NCBI GenBank assembly: GCA_910578885.1
Contig: CAJTSH010000069.1
Location: forward strand, 1 to 10,753
DNA length: 10,753 bases
Direction of reading: 5' to 3'
From: an uncultured Lachnospiraceae bacterium
GTDB taxonomy: Bacteria; Bacillota; Clostridia; Lachnospirales; Lachnospiraceae
Below are positions 1-6,928 of the stretch, one piece after another. Numbering within the stretch: position 1 is the stretch's first letter; every line of letters begins with the position of its first letter. Below the pieces are notes generated by a model, which did no database searches, was not told where the DNA came from, and saw only the letters and a program-made list of their open reading frames with translations. The translations under genes were made by a program, and so were the position numbers.

Positions 1-44
1 GATTATACATCAAATCCTTGAGTAAAAGGTGTCAACTAAAATGA

Positions 45-250
45 TACAACATCATAGTAACAGGAAGTAATTGTTTTCTAAATACCACCATATGAGCAGT
101 ATAGGCATACTTTTCCAAACTGCTTCTTTTATTAATTTACTTTCTTAAAAATATTTCTTACATACTCCCCATTACACTTTTGTCCCGCTGAAATATTTCT
201 GCCATCTGATCAGTTTTATATGGACAAAATCGTTGTGTTTTCAGATGTCT
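45..250 (-). pseudogene. Degenerate RhuM-family gene remnant
   Basis: This is a fragment of the N-terminal region of a RhuM-like protein (the virulence RhuM family, often carried on genomic islands), readable only by switching frames. Going down the minus strand, one frame gives SENTTILSI. The next gives TDQMAEIFQRDKSVMG (about 214-167), ending at a TAA (158-160). A one-base shift gives YVRNIFK (164-144), another gives KLIKEAVWK, another KYAYTAH, and finally YYDVV (59-45). Joined, these follow the order I know for the family: SxDQMAELFQRDKSVIGRHIRNIFKEGEL, then AYTA, then YYNLDV. At least three or four frameshifts plus stops mean that no functional protein can be made. The C-terminal two thirds are missing or lie beyond the window. 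Family assignment is from memory of the motif order; the frame changes are read directly. Confidence 0.6.
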
Positions 251-270
251 TTATCTCTTTTGGAAACAAC

Positions 271-310
271 TGCGAACTACTGCGAATTAACTGCGAATCA
301 ACTGCGAACT
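271..310. repeat. Short TGCGAA tandem repeat
   Basis: The hexamer TGCGAA occurs four times, starting at 271, 281, 292 and 303, with periods of 10, 11 and 11 bases. Each copy sits in a longer unit resembling AACTGCGAAT or AACTGCGAACT. The array lies between the end of the AlbA_2-like gene (stop codon at 310-312) and the RhuM remnant. A period near one helical turn would suit a repeated protein-binding site, but replication slippage is an equally good explanation. Confidence 0.75.
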
Positions 311-1770
311 TATACGTTTAACGAATATGTCAGAGCAGGATCATGTTTGTTCCCATTCATTTTTATAATACCCAACTCTAACAAATGGTTAATTTTTTTA
401 TTAATAGTTCTTCTCGTCTTACTTACCATTATAGATAATTCCGTTGCCGTAATACAGTTTCTGCTTCCCATGATTGTTATAATATCTTTTTCAACTACAT
501 CCAACTCATCCCAATATTCTACCATTTTCTTTTCAGCAGACTCAATTTGTCTTGCTGTTCTTGCAATAATATTATTCCTCAAAACAAGCTTTACTGTTTG
601 TCCACTTGGCTCCGAATACTCTGGTGCTTCAAGAAAATAATTTTCCATATCGGAATATATACGCTTTACTCCCTCATTGAGTTCTTTGACTATTCCAAAA
701 TCAGCCAATACACGCGCCATACGAGGATTCCTTGAAAAATTTGTGGTTTTTATATTGTCAACAGTCACAATATTAGGCAGTTTTCCGGGACTCTCTATTT
801 CTAATCTATCATCATACATGGTGACTTTGATATATTTGCCTGTCATAGCATATTCACGATGGGCAACGGCATTTACGACTCCTTCAGCCCATGCGAATGG
901 CGGGTATTCGTCTACTGTTTTAAAATTACCTGTTTCAGAATCTAATGAAGTAAACTCTCTTAATTGTGCAGCAATAAACTTTTTTGCTTCTTCCACAATT
1001 TTCAGTATCGGATATTCAATATTTGCGTCTTTGATAACATTCATCTGTGTGCCAACACCAGCAGATGTTCCTTCATAACGTATAAAACGAATCCTGCAAT
1101 TCGGATAAAACTGATAAACATTTTTAGCAAACAGTAATACAGCCGAATTGGTCAAAAATTTTTCTCCATTCTGTTCTCTTAAAAATCCTCTTGAGGATAG
1201 TAACTGTTCCACCGGAATATCCGGGCTTCCAAGAATTTCTTTATATTGTTTTATCAGTTCCTCATCAAGATCAGAAATCTTTACATCTTGATTTAATTCA
1301 TCTTCATAATGTCTGGAGCCTTTAGTATACTCTAACTTCCTTAAATCATCGCCCTTTAGCTCTCTTTTCCGATCACCAATACGCAAAAAGACGGAGCCAT
1401 TTGATGTACTTATAACCCTATCTATACTTGGATATATGTGTAGCAAAAGCAATCAATCAGCTAGTCCTTCTGCATTTTCTATATCAAGAAATTCTTCTTG
1501 ATATTCTGGTGTAGGATTACAACAGTCCATTGGCGCATTAATAAAATTATTGATTTTCTCAGCACCAACAGCATTAATTCCTTCCAATCGCCGAGTTTTA
1601 TCGCTGATACCAAATATTATTGTTCCGCCATCTGCATTTGCATATGCGGATATCTCGTCAGCAATATCCGAAGGTTTTAATTGTGCAGATTTCCGGTCAA
1701 AGATTTTATTTTCATCCTCATTTATCATATAATCCAATGTTAGAATTGGATTTATTGAAGACTTAACCAT
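310..1770 (-). pseudogene. AlbA_2/Schlafen-like, RecG-C-terminal-like protein with in-frame stop
   Basis: This is a putative DNA-binding regulator of the AlbA_2 (Schlafen-type) class joined to a domain often annotated as the ATP-dependent helicase RecG C-terminal region (HATPase_c_4). From the start at 1770, residues about 15-100 carry the AlbA_2 signature (FDRKSAQLKPSDIADEISAY, then NADGGTIIFGISD). After position 1453 come the HATPase_c_4-like segment with NAVAHREY, IESPGKLP and NPRMA, and a C-terminal winged-helix-like region. A TGA at 1453-1455 splits the frame after residue 105. The two halves are in the same frame and the downstream text (LLLLHIYPSIDRVI) continues as homologues do, so this is one gene with a nonsense change; CGA to TGA (Arg to stop) would explain it. 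The start at 1770 is preferred over an ATG at 1791 because GGAG sits 6 nt upstream of it (1777-1780). Restart at the TTG directly after the stop (1452) is possible but has only a distant AAGGA. A sequencing error is not excluded. Confidence 0.8.
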
Positions 1771-1844
1771 ACTTCTCTCCTCTCTAAGCATTTCGTAAAT
1801 TCGTCATTTCCCAATCAATACGCAGACATGATACAATTAACACT

Positions 1845-1873
1845 ATTACAGTATTTTTTATTGAAATTGCCAA
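1845..1873 (-). promoter_or_regulatory. Putative sigma-A promoter of the AlbA_2-like gene
   Basis: On the minus strand, TTGGCA (1868-1873) and TGTAAT (1845-1850) are separated by 17 bases. Each hexamer matches the TTGACA/TATAAT consensus at 5 of 6 positions. Transcription would start near 1838, about 68 nt before the preferred ATG at 1770. This is the best promoter-like pair in the interval, but in AT-rich DNA such pairs also arise by chance. Confidence 0.4.
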
Positions 1874-1899
1874 AGAACCAAAAGCTATTATCACACAAA

Positions 1900-1921
1900 T
1901 CATGGTTTCCTGGAACCATGA
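1900..1921. repeat. Perfect 8-bp inverted repeat
   Basis: TCATGGTT (1900-1907) and AACCATGA (1914-1921) are perfect inverted copies around a 6-base centre. The dyad lies about 27 bp upstream of the proposed -35 element of the AlbA_2-like gene. No T-run follows on either strand, so it is not a standard intrinsic terminator. It could be a regulator binding site, for instance autoregulation by the AlbA_2-like protein, but nothing in the sequence shows that. Confidence 0.5.
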
Positions 1922-2046
1922 CAAATTCAACCCTTTCTTTCCCAGCTTGTAAATCTGAAATCACATTTTATTAATTATATTCCATGCTCGGAATATTATC
2001 AACAAAATAATCAACACAAAATTAGCAGACATCATGAAATGCGTAT

Positions 2047-2085
2047 GTATAAAAACCTCCGAACCCGCATGGGTCCGAAGGTTTT
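2047..2085 (-). terminator. Intrinsic terminator of the glucanase gene
   Basis: On the minus strand, a 15-pair stem (arms 2071-2085 and 2052-2066, two G-U wobbles as RNA) closes on a 4-base loop (2067-2070) and is followed by a run of five T's and an AT. It begins 18 nt after the stop codon of the beta-glucanase gene, in the right place and orientation to end that transcript. Apart from this hairpin, the promoter and the dyad, I see nothing else in the 311-base interval 1792-2102. Confidence 0.9.
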
Positions 2086-2102
2086 CCACATCCACTAATA
2101 TA

Positions 2103-5100
2103 TTACCATTTCAAATCAATTACCAACGCTGTCGGCTCTGTGTAATGAAGCAATGTACTGTAATCAAATACATCATCATAACAGAAGCCATATGCCAGAC
2201 CATCTACCGAGTGGTCATGGAAGAACTTCGAATAGAAGTTTGCCGGAGCTGTCTGATAGAATGCGGAAGAATCCGACCATTTCTCAGGAGTCAAAGCTAC
2301 TCCGCGGTTGATTGCTGCACAAAGCTGTGCTTCCACTACCTTTTCAATATCAGTTCCTGCTGCAAGAGTTCCTTTTCCTTCCAGAACATCCTGTGTGGTC
2401 GGTTTATTTACCACGATGTTAGACTCTCCGCCATCCTTGCTGAAAATTATGCTGTTTCCGGATGTGCGTCCGCGGAAGGTTCCTGCTTCACACTTAAATA
2501 CCAAATCCTTTGTCCGATAGGTATCCCAAATCTCGTCAATGTATGCATCAAAGTAGTTCTCGTAAATTCCGCCTTCGTTAAAGGTTGCCTTACATGGAGC
2601 CATGATTCTGGTAGAATCCTGAACCAATGTCTGGAACTCTGTCGGAGCCTCATTCTTAAATGCTGCAAAAATTTCTTCGCGTGTTCCGATATCACCTACA
2701 GTCTTATCGTATACGTCTGCATCGCCCGGTGTGGAAACAAATCCGCCTTCACCTACAAGTCTGCTTACTACAGGGAAGCTGAAGAAATCAACCCTTGTGG
2801 TATTTCCCCAATACTCTCCGTTTGTAATTGTAAACTCAACAAACTCAAACAATACATCCTGATTCGGATCTGAGGTGTTATTTAAATCCGGCCCTGCAAA
2901 TCCGGTATTTCCGTTGGCGTCACTGTTAATTGTTACATAGACCGGAGAACCATAGCTGATGTACATTCTTCCAGATACGATATCCGGCATATAAACATAG
3001 TTCTTCTCGGCAAGCGTATAGAATACGTCTGCGCACATTCTGTCTCCCTTAGAAATCGTATTAAGCGCTGTCGTTGCCGGAATCAGATTTCCGTCCTTGT
3101 CTACGTAGCACAATTTTCCGTTCTTCGGGTCAAATCCTAAAATACTCCAATAAATCTCATCGTCGCTGTATGCGCCGTTCGTCTTGTTATTGAACTGGAA
3201 GAACATCTGGTCGTCTCTCTTTTCAATGTCCGTTCTCAGTTCCGGCTTATCTGCGTAATCACCGCCTGGATTTACCGGATCCACCGGATCTACCGGATCA
3301 GTTCCGGCATTTCCTGACCACACTGCAGGATCCTGATTTACAAGCTCAAATTTCCACAACTGATTTGCCTGCTTGTCGCCAAGCTCCCACTGGATGATGT
3401 TTCCGCCCGGCGTCGTTGACCAGTCGTCTCCATCTAAGGAAAGACCGCTCAATTTATTTACGATTGTTTTGTAAGCGCCGTCTGCACTTGAAATCGCCCA
3501 CTTCTGGTTTTCACCATTTACATAATCCCAAACATGGACATTTCCGCCGTTTGACGTGGAATAATCTGCAACATCAATTGCTTTGTTATTCATAACGCTT
3601 GTGATTGAGTAATATCCGTCCTCAACCTGCGCAACCTTCCACTGCTGCCATCCCCCTTTACTCAGGGAATTCTGAATCAGGTTCGCACCGTTGTCATTGA
3701 TTGCATTTGCAATATCAAGTACTAAATTGCTGTGTCTGTTGTAAATATAATAGGAAGCTTCTTCAATAATGAAAGAAGTAATCTGGTCATTCCAGTCATT
3801 TCCCACATAGGAGCTGCCTGCGGAATAAACCTTGCTAGCGCCCGCAAAATTAATGTCTTTAAATACTGTCAGCTTATAACCTAAAGGTACTTTAATGGAA
3901 GAAATGGAATCATTTGCAATACCAGCCTTCACCATATCATCCATATTGTACTCGCCGATTTCAAAGGATACTGCTTTTCCCTTGTAATCTGCATCCGTGT
4001 ACATTGTAACGCGTGAAACCTCGGAAACATCTCCCGGGTTTTCATTATCTCCGTTATTTCCAGGATTTTCGGTATCCGGCTCCGGATTCTTAGACTCTGC
4101 CGTCAAAGTGTAGGACTCCCATGCGCTGTCCAATGCTCCGGTTCCCGGATTGTACGTAAAGAAATATTCAATCGTATCACCGATATTTAAATCGGATACC
4201 GTATAGGTAAAGTTGCGTTTTCCTGCGTTTACCATACCTACGTTGATCTGTCCGCCGTTATTAACTTTGTAGTGTAAATCTGCAAACTCTGCACCATTTA
4301 CATAGAATTCCAGCGTTCCGTCTGTTCTGTTAAATCCGACTGTGTCATCGCCTACATGGTCGATAACAGGCTTATTTTCTACTGGAATATTAACTGTTAC
4401 TACACAAGTATCAGAGAAATTACCGTCCTGTGTTGTTGCTGTAATCACTGCTGTTCCGTTTGCAACCGCTGTCACCTGTCCTGCCGAAACAGTTGCTACT
4501 GCCGGATTGGAAGATGTCCAAGTTACATTTTTGTTTGTTGCATTCGAAGGTGCAATCGTCTTAGTAAGCGTTGTCGTCTGACCTGCCTGTGTCAGTGTTA
4601 CTTCCTTCTTATCCATAGAAATTCCTGTTACTGCTACGGTAGAAGGCTGCGGATTGGAAGGCTGAGGGTTCGAACCAACTCCCGAACCGGAAATGGTTGC
4701 CTTTGTGTCGCCTTCCGCTTTGTATACACGTACATAATCAACCTGCATGGTAGCCGGAACATCGCCTGCATCCGGTGTAATACCGTTGTCAAACCATCCG
4801 CCGACTGCAAGGTTCATAATAATATAGAACTCCTGATCAAACGGTGCGCTCTTAGCGTTAGATGATGTAGAATACCACTGGTCGCTGTTTGCGAAGAAGA
4901 AAAGGTTTCCGTCAACATACCATTTCAGCATGTCCTCTTCCCAAACCAGACTGTATACATGATAGTCCGTGTCAATTCTTTCTCCGTTCTCGAATGCATA
5001 AGCGCCATCCAGACATCTGTTTGCCGGCCATACGCCGCCGTAGTGGATTGCACCGCTGCTTGCGCCCGGAACGCGTCCTCTTGCTTCCATAACGTCGATT

Positions 5101-6761
5101 TCACCGGATGCCGCCCATGTTCCGTAGGTATCATCATTTGGCAAAAGCCACAGCGCCGGCCATAAACCGTTTCCGGACGGAAGCTTTGCACGGAAATCAA
5201 TACGTCCATATTTGAAAGAAATCTTATCCTGCGTTGTGATTTTTCCGGAAGAATACGGTGCCTGACGGTTCGGATCCTGAGGGAACGATTTTGGCTCCTC
5301 ATATGCCGTAATATTCAAATTACCGTCTGATACATATACATTCTTCTCGGAATCTGTATAGTGCTCTAATTCATTGTTGCCCCAGCCCCATGTGTTCGGA
5401 TCGTCGTTGAGGTAATAACCTGTAACGTAATTCCAAACGTCCGTATTAAGTGCATTTCCGGTAAATTCATCATTGAATACCAGTTCCCAACCTTCTATTT
5501 CAGGATTGCTTGAATCGCCCGGTGTAATCGGAGCATCTGGTATGATTGGTCTTGGTGCGTTCGGATTACCAACCAAGGTATAGTATACATAATTGTCGTT
5601 GATCGCTCCGCCCTTTACTCCGTTTTCCGGATATCCGATTCTGAGTTCATAATCCTGCTGAATCGGCTGGAACCAAAGTCCATAAATGTAATCTACCCAA
5701 TAGCCCCACTGATTTTTATCTGATACATTGTTATAACCGTTGCCGGAATAGCTGAAGGTGCTCTTGCTGTAATCACCTAACTCTACCCAGTTTCCGTCAA
5801 TTTTTACTTCATATACAAAATTGTCTAAGTCTGCCTGATATGCCGGATTGCCGTCAATCTTCGGCAGAGGGAACCCGATTGCCCCGCTCTCATCAGCATT
5901 GTAAGTCGTTGACGCATCGTATGCGCTGACTTTATAAGAATTTCTGGATGCCTTTTCATAATTCAGGGTGTAAATCAAAGATACCCCGGATGTCTTAGAC
6001 TCTAATTTCACATTGATAGATTCTGTTAAAGTGAACCAGTATCCGCCCGGTCCGTCTGTGAACTGTCCAAAGTTATTGTCATAAATCCATCCGCTTGCGG
6101 CATTGTTGTCAATGTCAACCCACTCGGAAGAATTTACCGGTTTCACAAATACTTTCAAATCCGATGCAACCGCCTCGTATTTGAGATTTGTATCCCCGTT
6201 GAATGTAGGATATGTAAATCCGATGCTGCCGGTCGGTCCCGCCGTAAGTACAGGTCCGTCTGTAGCTGTCATAGAAGTAATTGTTGTCTTGTTCAGTTTG
6301 GTAAAATCCAATGTGTAATCCAAAGACGCCCCCGTCGATTTGGAATACAATTGTAAGTAAGTTGTTTCCGATACCTTAAACCAATAACCGGAAACTCCTC
6401 CGTCATGCCAATGTCCCCAGTTCTGGTTGTACACAAAACTGCTTACACTGTCGATATCTGTATAGGTATCATTCACTTTCACCCTTACAGATAAGTCTGC
6501 CGAAACATCTTCCCAGCTTGATTCTCCGCCATTGAATTTAGGCATTACAAATCCATAACTCGCGTCATCAACCCCGGACCCTTTTAAAACCGGACCGTCA
6601 TTTGTGGAGAAATACTCCATTGTCCGTATACCTGTTTCAGCCGCATAGACTGCCTCTGCATTTCCCCCATTCGGCAATGCTACGCCGCCAAACCCCATTG
6701 CTGCCGCAAGAAAGATCGCTGTCACTCTCTTACAAAATCTGTTTCTCCGAAACCCCTTCAT
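2103..6761 (-). CDS. Secreted multidomain GH16-GH64 beta-1,3-glucanase
   Basis: This 1552-residue extracellular enzyme is predicted to cut beta-1,3-glucans (laminarin, curdlan, fungal or yeast wall glucan). A basic, hydrophobic signal peptide with a cleavage site near residues 40-41 comes first. Three related modules of unknown family follow (about 46-154, 160-270, 273-397). GH16 spans about 424-681 with the ExDxxE motif GEIDVMEARG: E554 nucleophile, D556, E559 acid/base. Next come Big_2 (about 708-791), a CBM56-like beta-1,3-glucan-binding module (797-888), a beta/gamma-crystallin-like domain (914-1000), and a ricin-type trefoil with three QxW motifs ending at W1041, W1088 and W1136. A DPVDPVDPV linker leads into GH64 (about 1171-1552). 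There, E1309 (FVEFT) and D1325 (TTRVDFFSFP) are 16 residues apart, the spacing of the catalytic pair reported for the Streptomyces laminaripentaose-forming enzyme. No LPXTG or SLH anchor is visible, so it is probably released. AGGAGG (6767-6772) lies 5 nt before the ATG. Confidence is high for GH16, good for GH64, moderate for the small modules. Confidence 0.93.
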   Translation of the reverse strand: MKGFRRNRFCKRVTAIFLAAAMGFGGVALPNGGNAEAVYAAETGIRTMEYFSTNDGPVLKGSGVDDASYGFVMPKFNGGESSWEDVSADLSVRVKVNDTYTDIDSVSSFVYNQNWGHWHDGGVSGYWFKVSETTYLQLYSKSTGASLDYTLDFTKLNKTTITSMTATDGPVLTAGPTGSIGFTYPTFNGDTNLKYEAVASDLKVFVKPVNSSEWVDIDNNAASGWIYDNNFGQFTDGPGGYWFTLTESINVKLESKTSGVSLIYTLNYEKASRNSYKVSAYDASTTYNADESGAIGFPLPKIDGNPAYQADLDNFVYEVKIDGNWVELGDYSKSTFSYSGNGYNNVSDKNQWGYWVDYIYGLWFQPIQQDYELRIGYPENGVKGGAINDNYVYYTLVGNPNAPRPIIPDAPITPGDSSNPEIEGWELVFNDEFTGNALNTDVWNYVTGYYLNDDPNTWGWGNNELEHYTDSEKNVYVSDGNLNITAYEEPKSFPQDPNRQAPYSSGKITTQDKISFKYGRIDFRAKLPSGNGLWPALWLLPNDDTYGTWAASGEIDVMEARGRVPGASSGAIHYGGVWPANRCLDGAYAFENGERIDTDYHVYSLVWEEDMLKWYVDGNLFFFANSDQWYSTSSNAKSAPFDQEFYIIMNLAVGGWFDNGITPDAGDVPATMQVDYVRVYKAEGDTKATISGSGVGSNPQPSNPQPSTVAVTGISMDKKEVTLTQAGQTTTLTKTIAPSNATNKNVTWTSSNPAVATVSAGQVTAVANGTAVITATTQDGNFSDTCVVTVNIPVENKPVIDHVGDDTVGFNRTDGTLEFYVNGAEFADLHYKVNNGGQINVGMVNAGKRNFTYTVSDLNIGDTIEYFFTYNPGTGALDSAWESYTLTAESKNPEPDTENPGNNGDNENPGDVSEVSRVTMYTDADYKGKAVSFEIGEYNMDDMVKAGIANDSISSIKVPLGYKLTVFKDINFAGASKVYSAGSSYVGNDWNDQITSFIIEEASYYIYNRHSNLVLDIANAINDNGANLIQNSLSKGGWQQWKVAQVEDGYYSITSVMNNKAIDVADYSTSNGGNVHVWDYVNGENQKWAISSADGAYKTIVNKLSGLSLDGDDWSTTPGGNIIQWELGDKQANQLWKFELVNQDPAVWSGNAGTDPVDPVDPVNPGGDYADKPELRTDIEKRDDQMFFQFNNKTNGAYSDDEIYWSILGFDPKNGKLCYVDKDGNLIPATTALNTISKGDRMCADVFYTLAEKNYVYMPDIVSGRMYISYGSPVYVTINSDANGNTGFAGPDLNNTSDPNQDVLFEFVEFTITNGEYWGNTTRVDFFSFPVVSRLVGEGGFVSTPGDADVYDKTVGDIGTREEIFAAFKNEAPTEFQTLVQDSTRIMAPCKATFNEGGIYENYFDAYIDEIWDTYRTKDLVFKCEAGTFRGRTSGNSIIFSKDGGESNIVVNKPTTQDVLEGKGTLAAGTDIEKVVEAQLCAAINRGVALTPEKWSDSSAFYQTAPANFYSKFFHDHSVDGLAYGFCYDDVFDYSTLLHYTEPTALVIDLKW
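3273..3299. repeat. Three 9-bp tandem units encoding a DPV linker
   Basis: Three consecutive 9-base units of the form (T/C)ACCGGATC (3273-3281, 3282-3290, 3291-3299) encode the DPVDPVDPV linker between the ricin-type domain and the GH64 domain. Unit loss or gain would keep the frame and only change linker length. Confidence 0.8.
5571..6626 (-). repeat. Three diverged copies of an unnamed N-terminal module
   Basis: Three stretches of about 110-125 residues in the glucanase (residues about 46-154, 160-270, 273-397) share one order of landmarks. Copies 1 and 2 open with a TDGPVL-like strand, and all three then have a GF.(M/Y/L)P.(F/I)(N/D)G segment. A D(L/N)-(V/F) strand leads into V.V(K/N)..W/Y.(D/E)(I/L), then NWGHW, NFGQF or QWGYW, then GYWF or GLWF, and finally LDYTL, LIYTL or VYYTL. 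Identity between copies is low apart from these positions, so the duplication is old. The conserved aromatic residues would suit carbohydrate binding, but I cannot assign a CBM family and do not claim one. Confidence 0.75.
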
Positions 6762-6833
6762 TTTAACCTCCTGCTAAATTTTTTTATCAAATTTTTTCAC
6801 TTGGGACGCTTACCATTCTAACGGGGAATTTTT

Positions 6834-6843
6834 TTTCGCGAAA
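6834..6843. promoter_or_regulatory. TTTCGCGAAA palindrome upstream of the glucanase
   Basis: A perfect 10-bp palindrome lies 73 bp before the glucanase ATG, inside a 167-bp AT-rich leader (6762-6928) with several long T and A tracts. I could not find a convincing -35/-10 pair or a cre-type catabolite-repression site there. The leader also has no clear terminator for the upstream isoprenoid-synthase-like gene, so read-through into the glucanase is possible. The operator role is a guess. Confidence 0.25.
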
Positions 6844-6928
6844 GGGTGTTTTTTTTAAAAAAGTGTAATTTTTCCAAAACTAAAATTTGGATACTTTTAT
6901 AGTTTCTTTCATTTTTTAATGGATTTTG

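Noticed and set aside
29..50. TGTCAACTAAAATGATACA segment resembling an insertion-sequence end
   Set aside because: No transposase, matching inverted end or target duplication is visible, and part of it is explained by the RhuM remnant. It might still mark an insertion just left of the window.
233..640. Plus-strand hydrophobic frame of 135 residues
   Set aside because: It is antisense to the winged-helix end of the AlbA_2-like gene; its hydrophobicity comes from complementing Lys- and Asn-rich codons.
1452..1452. Treating the segment 310-1452 as an independent gene starting at TTG
   Set aside because: The TTG directly follows the TGA in the same frame and no well-spaced ribosome binding site precedes it, so a nonsense-interrupted single gene is simpler.
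2034..2873. Plus-strand open frame of 279 residues
   Set aside because: It lies antisense to the GH64 domain, is rich in Cys and Ser with no domain, lacks a ribosome binding site and runs through the terminator.
4356..4865. Plus-strand open frame of 169 residues rich in Cys and Arg
   Set aside because: It is a shadow of the Big_2 and GH16 coding region, with no start signal and no recognisable motif.
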